Shown: positions 8,511-14,458 of the stretch, piece after piece
Layout: each line of letters begins with the position of its first letter
Numbering within the stretch: the stretch's first letter is position 1
From: Clostridia bacterium
GTDB lineage: Bacteria > Bacillota > Clostridia > Oscillospirales > CAG-272
DNA length: 42,179 nucleotides
Direction of reading: 5' to 3'
Assembly: GCA_017508425.1 (NCBI GenBank)
Contig: JAFVYZ010000027.1
Span: 1-42,179, forward strand
The notes under the pieces: generated by a model
The model's database searches: none
Seen by the model: the letters and a program-made list of their open reading frames with translations, nothing else
Told to the model about the DNA's origin: nothing
Made by a program: the position numbers and the translations under genes

Positions 8511-9266
8511 TTAACCCAGCAATACATCCATTGCGAGCATCAGGCAAAAGCCGACGAGCAACGCGAAGGTCGCCCCCTTCTCGCCGCCGTGCGCGTGGGT
8601 TTCGGGTATCATCTCGTCGCTGACCACGTAGAGCATCGTGCCGCCCGCGAAGGCGAGGGCAAAGGGCAGAACTGCCGTAGCAAGGCTCACGGCGAAATAG
8701 CCGATAAACGTGCCCACCACCTCAATAACACCGGTGAGTGAAGCGTACAAAAAGGTTTTACGCGGCGGAATTCCTGCCGCAAGCATCGGGCCGATGATCA
8801 CCATACCCTCGGGGATATTTTGAAGCGCGATGCCAAGGGCGATCATGAGGGCATCGGACGTGTTGCCCGAGCCAAAGCCCACACCTGCGGCAATGCCCTC
8901 GGGGAGGTTATGAATGGCGATCGCCATCACGAAGAGCAACACCTTACTGAGGCGCTCGTTTCCGTGGTGCTCCTCCTCCGCGCCCCCCGCGAGCTTATGC
9001 AGGTGAGGGACAAGACGGTCCACGAGGACAAGGCAAAGCGCACCCGCAAAAATACCAGCAATAACGATCAGCAACCCAAAGCGCCCTGCGTAATCAAAGG
9101 CGGGGAGTATCAGCCCCAGCACCGCCGCCGCCAGCATCACGCCTGCCGCAAAGGCAAGCACGATATCGCTAAAGCGATGTGATATTTTTTTAAAGAAAAA
9201 GCCCATCACGGCGCCAAAGATCGTAGCGCCACCGACACCAAGTGCGGTTAAAAGAACAAGTCGCAT
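8511..9266 (-). CDS. ZIP family divalent metal transporter
   Basis: The 251-residue membrane protein has about eight hydrophobic helices. The metal-binding helices carry AIHNLPEGIAAG and ALQNIPEGM, the H/N-x-PEG motifs of the GufA/ZupT group of ZIP importers (zinc, iron or manganese). A short His-rich loop (EEEHHGNE) lies between helices 3 and 4. I choose the ATG at 9266 rather than 9278 because GGAGG (9276-9272) sits 6 bases before it and overlaps the upstream ATG. Metal specificity cannot be read. Confidence 0.9.
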   Translation of the reverse strand: MRLVLLTALGVGGATIFGAVMGFFFKKISHRFSDIVLAFAAGVMLAAAVLGLILPAFDYAGRFGLLIVIAGIFAGALCLVLVDRLVPHLHKLAGGAEEEHHGNERLSKVLLFVMAIAIHNLPEGIAAGVGFGSGNTSDALMIALGIALQNIPEGMVIIGPMLAAGIPPRKTFLYASLTGVIEVVGTFIGYFAVSLATAVLPFALAFAGGTMLYVVSDEMIPETHAHGGEKGATFALLVGFCLMLAMDVLLG

Positions 9267-9294
9267 AAAAGCCTCCATTTACTCTTCTTTATTT

Positions 9295-9323
9295 ATTTTA
9301 GCACAAAAAAACAAAATATGCAA
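9295..9323 (-). promoter_or_regulatory. promoter of the ZIP gene
   Basis: On the minus strand TTGCAT (9323-9318) and TAAAAT (9300-9295) are 17 bases apart. Its -35 box is only 3 bases from that of the divergent SGNH promoter. Confidence 0.7.
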
Positions 9324-9326
9324 GCA

Positions 9327-9355
9327 TTGACAGCAACAAGGCTTCATGTTACAAT
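9327..9355 (+). promoter_or_regulatory. promoter of the SGNH hydrolase gene
   Basis: TTGACA (9327-9332) and TACAAT (9350-9355) are separated by 17 bases. Transcription near 9362 rules out the in-frame start at 9318 and fits the ATG at 9393. Confidence 0.85.
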
Positions 9356-9392
9356 AAATTGGAAATCAAACGCAAAAGCGAGGATTTGGAAA

Positions 9393-10046
9393 ATGAATCT
9401 GACAAATAAGACAGTTTGCTTTCTTGGCGACAGCATCACGAAGGGCACCGGTGCCAGTGCCAAGGAACATTGCTACGTTTCCCTGTTTGCGGCGGCACAC
9501 CCCGAGGCAACCGTTTATAATTTCGGCATCGGCGGCACGCGCATTGCAAAGCAAACCGTTCCTTCCACCAACCCGAATTGGGATCTTGATTTCATCGACC
9601 GTGTTGCGCAATTCCCTGCAACCGCAGACCTCATTTGCGTCTTTGGCGGCACCAACGATTTCGGTCACGGTGACGCACCGATGGGCAAGCTCGGCGATAC
9701 CGACCCCCACACCTTTTACGGCGCGCTTCACACGCTCTCCACTTCCCTTATTAACAAATATCCCGAGGCACGCATCGTCTTTTTCACGCCCCTGCACCGC
9801 GACCACAAGGTACATATTGCCGTGCGCGATGACGGCGAGTGGACGCTTGACGATTACGTCAGAGCCATCAAGGAAAACGCGGCGTATTTTGCCCTGCCCG
9901 TGCTTGATCTCAATGCCATATCGGGCATTCAGCCGCACGTGCCGATCTTAAAGGAGCGCTACACCAAAGACGGGCTCCACCCGAATGACGCGGGATATGA
10001 AAGATTGTTCCGTATTGTCAATAGGTTTATTGAGAATTTGCAATGA
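9393..10046 (+). CDS. SGNH/GDSL-family hydrolase
   Basis: This 217-residue single-domain esterase-like protein has the family blocks: LGDSIT with nucleophile Ser14, GGTND (85-89) supplying the oxyanion asparagine, and DGLHPND with Asp193 and His196. No signal peptide or membrane helix is seen, so it probably acts in the cytoplasm. AGGA lies 8 bases before the ATG. The substrate (acyl ester, lysophospholipid or acetylated sugar) is unknown. It is a monocistronic unit with its own promoter and terminator. Confidence 0.88.
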   Translation: MNLTNKTVCFLGDSITKGTGASAKEHCYVSLFAAAHPEATVYNFGIGGTRIAKQTVPSTNPNWDLDFIDRVAQFPATADLICVFGGTNDFGHGDAPMGKLGDTDPHTFYGALHTLSTSLINKYPEARIVFFTPLHRDHKVHIAVRDDGEWTLDDYVRAIKENAAYFALPVLDLNAISGIQPHVPILKERYTKDGLHPNDAGYERLFRIVNRFIENLQ

Positions 10047-10062
10047 CCTCGTTCAAAAGAAA

Positions 10063-10096
10063 GAGCACCGCTAAAGCGCGGTGCTCCCTTTTGTTT
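10063..10096 (+). terminator. terminator after the SGNH gene, hairpin module 1
   Basis: A 9-bp stem, GAGCACCGC with its complement, is followed by CCTTTTGTTT. It is the first of four hairpins followed by a GGTGCCG sequence. Confidence 0.88.
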
Positions 10097-10103
10097 GGTG
10101 CCG
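10097..10103. repeat. tRNA-Leu 3'-end-like fragment, copy 1
   Basis: GGTGCCG directly after the hairpin matches, on the minus strand, the CGGCACC of the tRNA-Leu 3' end at 10669-10677. The match is short on its own. It counts because the preceding CTTTTGTTT context also recurs. Confidence 0.4.
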
Positions 10104-10126
10104 TTTGCCACATTTTCGCAAAAAAT

Positions 10127-10257
10127 CAATGGCAAAGCCATTGTATATCATCACGGCGGAGCCGTGCATATCACCAACACGGAGTGTTGTATCTCATCAA
10201 GCCGCAGGAGGATTTATGCACGCTGAAGCGTGATGATATACCAAGCCTGCGGCTTGG
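10127..10257. repeat. array of 3-base-loop mini-hairpins with TATATCAT linkers
   Basis: Five or six small palindromes stand in a row. These are CAATGGC/GCCATTG (loop AAA), CACGGC/GCCGTG (loop GGA), CAACAC/GTGTTG (loop GGA), a degenerate unit near 10199-10214, CACGC/GCGTG (10219-10232), and CCAAGCC/GGCTTGG (10241-10257, loop TGC). The linkers are TATATCAT, CATATCAC and TATCTCAT on the left and ATGATATA on the right, which is the same linker inverted. An alternative long-range 11-bp pairing (10198-10208 with 10246-10256) encloses the fifth unit. It looks like a palindromic intergenic repeat family; other genome copies are not visible here. Confidence 0.75.
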
Positions 10258-10260
10258 ATA

Positions 10261-10296
10261 AAACAAAAGGGAGCGCATAGTCGCTCCCTTTTGTTT
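10261..10296. terminator. terminator-like hairpin module 2
   Basis: A 15-bp perfect stem (10261-10275 with 10282-10296) has the loop CATAGT and A/T runs on both sides. It is followed by GGTGCCGGAATGCG. No gene ends next to it on the plus strand. Confidence 0.8.
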
Positions 10297-10461
10297 GGTG
10301 CCGGAATGCGTGTTCTCCTCGTTTCTTCGAAACGAGCAAGGAAGAGCGCCTCGGCGGCTGAACACCGCCGTTTGCTTCGCAAAATCGGCGTTCTTCCCTG
10401 CGCCCGTTTTGCGAGGCGTGAATTTTAAACAGAGTGCGGGGCGCAGTCCACCGACTTCCAA
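10297..10461. repeat. structured intergenic element, copy 1
   Basis: The element starts with a tRNA-Leu 3'-end-like GGTGCCGGAATGCG. Then come hairpin P0 (CTCGTTTC/GAAACGAG, loop TTC, 10318-10336), stem P1 (GGAAGAGCGCC 10340-10350 with GGCGTTCTTCC 10387-10397) enclosing two smaller hairpins, and stem P2 (CTGCGCCC 10398-10405 with GGGCGCAG 10439-10446). It aligns with copy 2 in order of stems and in the segment from 10387, where 16 bases are identical. No coding potential is evident. Transcription direction is unknown. Confidence 0.7.
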
Positions 10462-10510
10462 GGCACCAAAAAAGAGAGGCACCGCAAGGGTGCCTCTCTT
10501 TTTTGGTGCC
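10462..10510. terminator. 22-bp terminator-like hairpin, module 3
   Basis: A perfect 22-bp stem (10462-10483 with 10489-10510) has the 5-base loop GCAAG. Its outer six pairs are GGCACC/GGTGCC, so the tRNA-3'-end-like sequence is part of the stem. It has A6 and T6 runs in its arms. It separates the two copies of the structured element. Confidence 0.8.
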
Positions 10511-10628
10511 GGAATGCGTATCTAAGTCGCTGCGCGACTTTGGAAGAACGCCTAGGCGTTCTTCCCTGCGGCGTTTTGTGAATCTAAACTCGAAACACTG
10601 CATAGCCGCAGCCCCCCGCCGTAGGCGG
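10505..10628. repeat. structured intergenic element, copy 2
   Basis: After GGTGCCGGAATGCG come P0 (AAGTCGC/GCGACTT, loop TGC, 10524-10540), P1 as a 24-base perfect palindrome (10542-10565), and P2 (CTGCGGC 10566-10572 with GCCGCAG 10605-10611). A small GCCGCC-type hairpin follows near 10616-10628. P0 is in the same place as in copy 1 but has unrelated sequence, and P2 differs by a paired C-G to G-C swap. Both differences are what selection on folding would leave. Confidence 0.7.
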
Positions 10629-10670
10629 CAACAAAAGAGGACCACCCTTTCGGGTGGTCCTCTTTTGTTG
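10629..10670. terminator. terminator of tRNA-Leu, hairpin module 4
   Basis: A perfect 19-bp stem (10629-10647 with 10652-10670) has the loop TTTC and a T-rich end on the minus strand. It directly follows the tRNA-Leu 3' end. Confidence 0.88.
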
Positions 10671-10755
10671 GTGCCGGAAGCGGGGGTCGAACCCGCACGG
10701 TATCGCTACCACTGGATTTTGAGTCCAGCACGTCTGCCAATTCCATCATTCCGGC
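10669..10755 (-). tRNA. tRNA-Leu (anticodon CAA)
   Basis: On the minus strand the acceptor is GCCGGAA with TTCCGGC, followed by an encoded ACCA. The anticodon loop CTCAAAA gives CAA (reads UUG). The long variable arm and the GGTTCGACCCC T arm complete a class II tRNA. Confidence 0.97.
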
Positions 10756-10766
10756 GAACGCATATT

Positions 10767-10795
10767 ATTATAGCACACAAAACAAAAAAAATCAA
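10767..10795 (-). promoter_or_regulatory. promoter of tRNA-Leu
   Basis: On the minus strand TTGATT (10795-10790) and TATAAT (10772-10767) are 17 bases apart, ending 11 bases before the tRNA. Confidence 0.85.
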
Positions 10796-10885
10796 GTATT
10801 ATTTTAATTTTTTTTAAGCTCTGCGGCAAAGTCACTCCGGGCTCGTTTTACATATACTGTAAAGAAAACGAAAGGAGGGCTTTTG

Positions 10886-11311
10886 ATGAATCGTGAAATC
10901 AACATCCCCCGTGACACAGGCACGGGCTTTTTGGTGGTACAGGTCACCACCGCAAGCACCGCGATTCCCCTGGAAGGAGCCGAGGTTACCGTATCCGGCA
11001 CCAAAAACGCCCAAAGTGACGTGATCTATGAGCTAAAAACCGGCAAGGACGGCAAAACACCGCGCGTATCACTCCCTGCCCCCTCGCGTGCCGACTCCCA
11101 GCGCCCCGGCACTGTGCCACCCTTTTCTACCTATAATATATCGGTAGTGCTCAAAGGCTACGAGCAGGCCATCTACAACGAGGTTCCGATCTTTGACGGG
11201 GTGGTGGCGATGCAGCAAGCAGACCTTATTCCCGTGCCGGAAAACCAATATCCCGACGGCTTTGGGGTAAAGCGCCCGAATTTGTTTGAAAACACACCCC
11301 CAACGCTTTGA
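10886..11311 (+). CDS. SleC pro-region-like protein (carboxypeptidase-regulatory-like fold)
   Basis: This 141-residue protein has no catalytic motif. The pattern GFLVVQVTTASTAIPLEGAEVTV...YNISVVLKGYE resembles a beta-sandwich of the carboxypeptidase regulatory-like type. From memory of the family, such a domain forms the N-terminal part of clostridial spore cortex-lytic SleC, directly before the SpoIID-like enzyme. Here it is a separate gene immediately upstream of that enzyme, so it may act as a folding or inhibitory partner (inference). AAAGGAGGG lies 7 bases before the ATG. The ORF opens one codon earlier at a TTG, which I reject. No export signal is seen. Confidence 0.7.
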   Translation: MNREINIPRDTGTGFLVVQVTTASTAIPLEGAEVTVSGTKNAQSDVIYELKTGKDGKTPRVSLPAPSRADSQRPGTVPPFSTYNISVVLKGYEQAIYNEVPIFDGVVAMQQADLIPVPENQYPDGFGVKRPNLFENTPPTL

Positions 11312-11322
11312 AAGGAGGAGCT

Positions 11323-12723
11323 ATGCCGACAACGCCCTTTATCCCCGAGACCATCACCGTGCATCTCGGTCGCCCCGAGCAAAATGCCAAAAACGTCACG
11401 CTCCCCTTCCTTGATTACGTCGCAAACGTCGCGTCAAGCGAGATTTTTCCCACCTGGCCCGAAAATGCCATTCGCGCGAATATGTACGCGCAGATCTCCT
11501 TTGCGCTCAATCGCATCTATACCGAATACTATCGCTCACGCGGTTACGATTTTGACATTACAAACTCCACCTCTATTGATCAGTCCTTTGTGGAAGGCAG
11601 AGATATTTTTGAAAACATCAAGGAGCTTGCGGGTGAGCTCTTTAACGACTATATCGTGCGGCGCGGCAACGTCGAGCCTCTCTTTACCGCCTATTGCGAT
11701 GGGCGGGAGGTCACCTGCGAGGGCCTTTCACAATGGGGGACGGTAGAGCTTGCTGAGCAGGGTATGACGCCGTATGAGATCCTCACTTATTACTACGGTG
11801 ACGACATTGACCTGGTGGAAAACGCACCGACAGTGGGCTCCTCCGAGAGCGCGCCCGTCGTACCCTTGCGGCTCGGCTCAGTCAATGACAACGTACGCGT
11901 GGTGCAGCTGCGCCTCAATCGCATTTCCAAAAACTATCCCTCCATACCTAAGATCCTCTCGGTGGACGGTATCTACGGCACCGACACCGAGGCGGCCGTG
12001 CGACGCTTTCAAGAGATCTTCGGCCTTACCGCGGACGGCATCGTGGGAAAATCGACCTGGTATTATATCCGCCGCATCTACAACGCCGTCAAGCGCCTCA
12101 ACGAGCTCAACTCCGAGGGCATCACGCTCGAAGACGTGACACAGCAATATCCCGGGGTCCTTCGTGAGGGGGATACCGGCATTGGCGTTGCTAATTTGCA
12201 ATATTATTTGAATTACCTTTCGGGCTTTTACAACACCGTACCGTCCGTGCCCATTGACGGCGTGTTTGGTTCCACCACCCGTGCCGCCGTGATCGACGCG
12301 CAAAACACCTTTGGGCTTGTTGCGGACGGCATTGTCGGAGAGGTGACGTGGGACGCGATCTACGACGCCTATCTTGGGATCGTATCGACGATCCCGCGCG
12401 AATATATCGAGGGCAATACCGTCCCCTTTTCGGGCATTACGCTTCGCCTTGGATCGGACAGCGAGGACGTGCGACTTTTACAGCAATATCTTAATTATAT
12501 TGCAAGAAGCTTTACCTCGATCCCGACCGTAGATGAAACCGGCTATTTCGGCCCGCGCACGCGCGAAGCGGTGATCGCCTTTCAAGAAGAATTCGGCCTG
12601 CCCGTAAATGGGACGGTCGCCGCCATTACCTGGAATGCCGTGACCGACGTCTATGAGGATCTTTTTCAAGGTGCGACCCTTGGCGAGGGGCAATATCCCG
12701 GCTTTGACATAGGAGGTGCGTGA
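11323..12723 (+). CDS. SleC-like SpoIID-domain cortex-lytic enzyme with three peptidoglycan-binding repeats
   Basis: The protein has 466 residues. Residues about 8-165 resemble the SpoIID/LytB lytic transglycosylase domain. YVANVASSEIFPTWPENAIR contains Glu40, aligned with the SpoIID catalytic glutamate, and GLSQWGTVELAEQG...ILTYYYG is the C-terminal SpoIID signature. Three PG_binding_1 repeats follow (about 182-255, 279-350, 373-445), each with a DG.(Y/F)G..T...V..FQ...GL..DG.VG..TW pattern. The domain set matches SleC-type enzymes that degrade spore cortex during germination. GGAGG lies upstream of the ATG, 11 bases after the previous stop. The last repeat ends at the next gene, whose start overlaps the stop. 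Confidence 0.82.
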   Translation: MPTTPFIPETITVHLGRPEQNAKNVTLPFLDYVANVASSEIFPTWPENAIRANMYAQISFALNRIYTEYYRSRGYDFDITNSTSIDQSFVEGRDIFENIKELAGELFNDYIVRRGNVEPLFTAYCDGREVTCEGLSQWGTVELAEQGMTPYEILTYYYGDDIDLVENAPTVGSSESAPVVPLRLGSVNDNVRVVQLRLNRISKNYPSIPKILSVDGIYGTDTEAAVRRFQEIFGLTADGIVGKSTWYYIRRIYNAVKRLNELNSEGITLEDVTQQYPGVLREGDTGIGVANLQYYLNYLSGFYNTVPSVPIDGVFGSTTRAAVIDAQNTFGLVADGIVGEVTWDAIYDAYLGIVSTIPREYIEGNTVPFSGITLRLGSDSEDVRLLQQYLNYIARSFTSIPTVDETGYFGPRTREAVIAFQEEFGLPVNGTVAAITWNAVTDVYEDLFQGATLGEGQYPGFDIGGA

Positions 12724-13256
12724 TGCCCGAGAGAATCAACGAGCAAGAAGCCGTACGAAATCTACAACGCTATTTAAGACAGCTTTCCTACGTAGATAAG
12801 CGCATACCCACACCCCCCATTGACGGCATTTACGACACGGCGACGCGGGAGGCGGTGCTCGCCTTTCAGCGTGCCGAGCGCTTGCCCGAAACGGGTGTAG
12901 TTGACATCCCTACGTGGGAGCTGCTTTTCAGGCGTTATGAGGAATCGCTCAGGCGAGAAGCTGCTCCTGTGCCGCTTGCGCAGTTTCCGCGCCTGTCACC
13001 GGGGTATGCTCTGCGTGCAGATGATGAGAGCTTTTTGGTGCGGCTTGTGCAATACGCGCTCGGCGAGCTTGACCTCATTTACGAGGGACTTGACGACGTG
13101 CCTCAAACCGGCATTTACGACGAGGCAACCATGAAAGCGGTGCGAGGCTTCCAGCGCAGGCACGGCTTGCCCGAAACGGGTGAGGTCGATCGCGCCACGT
13201 GGGATGCGCTGGCCACCACCTACAACCGCGAATTTGGTGGATATCAGGCTCAATAA
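12723..13256 (+). CDS. peptidoglycan-binding protein with two PG_binding_1 repeats
   Basis: The 177-residue protein is made of two PG_binding_1 repeats (about 8-75 and 105-172) joined by a proline-rich linker. Both keep the family pattern: DGIYDTATREAVLAFQ and TGIYDEATMKAVRGFQ, followed by LPETG.VD..TW. It has no catalytic domain or signal peptide. The start overlaps the upstream stop by one base (TGATG), and AGGAGG lies 6 bases before it. It probably increases cortex binding of the SleC-like complex. Confidence 0.85.
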   Translation: MPERINEQEAVRNLQRYLRQLSYVDKRIPTPPIDGIYDTATREAVLAFQRAERLPETGVVDIPTWELLFRRYEESLRREAAPVPLAQFPRLSPGYALRADDESFLVRLVQYALGELDLIYEGLDDVPQTGIYDEATMKAVRGFQRRHGLPETGEVDRATWDALATTYNREFGGYQAQ

Positions 13257-13264
13257 TGCGTTTT

Positions 13265-13297
13265 CCCCCACTGTTTTGCAGTGGGGGATCGTTTTTT
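13265..13297 (+). terminator. terminator after the sleC-like operon
   Basis: The stem CCCCCACTG/CAGTGGGGG with loop TTTTG is followed by ATCGTTTTTT. Confidence 0.93.
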
Positions 13298-13371
13298 AAA
13301 AATTAAGAAAAAGCGAGGAAAAACATAGATAAATTGAAATGATCGGCTGTAATCGCCTCTCAACCACCCAA

Positions 13372-13404
13372 TTTGACTTTCTTTGACTTTGACTTTGTTT
13401 GACT
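13372..13404. promoter_or_regulatory. two abutting CtsR boxes
   Basis: Four TTTGACT heptads start at 13372, 13382, 13388 and 13398. Pairs 1-2 and 3-4 each have the 3-base spacer of the CtsR heptad direct repeat. The boxes share one base and cover the -35 element, so CtsR binding would block RNA polymerase. Confidence 0.9.
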
Positions 13405-13417
13405 TTCGAGCTATACT
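13389..13417 (+). promoter_or_regulatory. sigma-A promoter of the ctsR operon
   Basis: TTGACT (13389-13394) and TATACT (13412-13417) have a 17-base spacer. The start point would be near 13424. Confidence 0.9.
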
Positions 13418-13419
13418 AA

Positions 13420-13436
13420 AGTCAAGAAAGGTCAAA
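13420..13436. promoter_or_regulatory. third CtsR box, inverted orientation
   Basis: AGTCAAG, a 3-base spacer AAA, then GGTCAAA fits RGTCAAA-NNN-RGTCAAA. It lies over the predicted start point and runs up to the ribosome-binding site. Confidence 0.75.
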
Positions 13437-13447
13437 GGAGGCTATTT

Positions 13448-13897
13448 ATGCTCACCGATCAAATTGCAAGACTCATTGAAGAAATGCTCGAGGAGGGTGG
13501 AGGGGCCCTGGAGCTGAAGCGCAACGAAATGGCGCAAATGCTTGGTTGTGTGCCAAGCCAAATCAGCTACGTTATCACCTCTCGCTTTACCCCCGAACGC
13601 GGCTACCTCATCGAATCGCGCCGTGGGGGCGGCGGACACATCCGCATTGTACGAAAGCAAATGCACAAGAACGAATATCTTATGCATTTTTTTCACGCGA
13701 TCGGCAATACAATTGAAGAACGAGAGGCTCTTGCTTATCTAAGGAACCTTACCGACAACGACATTATAACCGCACGCGAGGCAGTGCTCATCGGCAACGC
13801 CCTCTCAGCCGCGGCACTTTCGGACATTGCCCCCGAGGGGAGAGGTGTGGTGCGCGCAAGTATTTTCAAGCGCGTGCTTCTGTCTTTGATGCAATAA
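13448..13897 (+). CDS. ctsR: class III stress-gene repressor CtsR
   Basis: The 149-residue dimeric DNA-binding repressor controls clp and mcs genes and is released on heat or protein stress. The N-terminal winged helix has ELKRNEMAQMLGCVPSQISYVI and the glycine-rich wing RRGGGGHIRI that reads the heptad and senses heat. The C-terminal half is the McsB/ClpC-interacting domain. AAAGGAGG precedes the ATG. Its own operators lie immediately upstream, which implies autoregulation. Confidence 0.97.
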   Translation: MLTDQIARLIEEMLEEGGGALELKRNEMAQMLGCVPSQISYVITSRFTPERGYLIESRRGGGGHIRIVRKQMHKNEYLMHFFHAIGNTIEEREALAYLRNLTDNDIITAREAVLIGNALSAAALSDIAPEGRGVVRASIFKRVLLSLMQ

Positions 13898-13909
13898 AGG
13901 AGAACGACC

Positions 13910-14455
13910 ATGAAATGTGAAAACTGCAATGAGAGAAACGCCACGTTTTTCTTGGAACAAATTATCAACGGCGAAAAACGAAGCCACCGGCTTTGCCGTG
14001 CATGTGCGGAGCAGCTGGGACTGTTCCATCCGGGCAAGAACGCCATAGAAGACGTATTCTCCCCTCTTTTGGGCTCGCATACCGCGATGATCGATGAGAT
14101 CTTCGGCTTTGCGGGACAAGGCGTCAAGGCCAAAAAATGCGAGGGGTGCGGCGTCACCTGGCAGGAGCTTTCAAAATCGGGCAAGGTGGGATGCCCCCGT
14201 TGCTATGCCACCTTTGAAGCCGAGCTTGAAAGCAGCATTCGCGGGATCCACGGAAACGTCACGCACGTGGGCACGGGTCCCATCAAAAAACGCGTCTCCA
14301 CGGGTCCCGTCAAAAAACGCGTCTGCACGGCTCGCGAAGATCTTTTGGAAGATTTAAAAAAATTGATGCGCGAGGCCATTGAAAGCGAAAACTTTGAAGA
14401 AGCCGCACGACTCCGTGACAAGATCCGTGCGGAAAGTGACAAGAAGGGAGGGTAA
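13910..14455 (+). CDS. mcsA: McsA, zinc-binding activator of McsB
   Basis: The 181-residue adaptor binds zinc and stimulates the McsB arginine kinase. Two cysteine sets are visible: C3-x2-C6 with C29-x2-C32, and C77-x2-C80 with C95-x2-C98. A C-terminal UVR motif (about 145-177, EDLKKLMREAIESENFEEAA) matches McsA. Residues about 121-139 contain a tandem nine-residue repeat, TGPIKKRVS and TGPVKKRVC, encoded by a 27-base duplication. AAAGGAGA precedes the start, and the gene lies 12 bases after ctsR. Confidence 0.96.
   Translation: MKCENCNERNATFFLEQIINGEKRSHRLCRACAEQLGLFHPGKNAIEDVFSPLLGSHTAMIDEIFGFAGQGVKAKKCEGCGVTWQELSKSGKVGCPRCYATFEAELESSIRGIHGNVTHVGTGPIKKRVSTGPVKKRVCTAREDLLEDLKKLMREAIESENFEEAARLRDKIRAESDKKGG
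14272..14325 (+). repeat. 27-base in-frame tandem repeat within mcsA
   Basis: Units 14272-14298 and 14299-14325 are identical at 25 of 27 positions; a third unit begins (CACGG) but stops. It encodes two basic nine-residue segments in the linker between the second zinc motif and the UVR domain. Confidence 0.93.
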
Positions 14456-14458
14456 GCG

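Noticed and set aside
10127..10628. CRISPR array
   Set aside because: The repeats are palindromes of differing sequence and length, with no constant repeat and spacer size, and no cas genes are near.
10043..10817. Several 60-140 codon frames in the repeat region, both strands
   Set aside because: They run through hairpins and the tRNA-Leu, lack ribosome-binding sites and have no protein-like composition.
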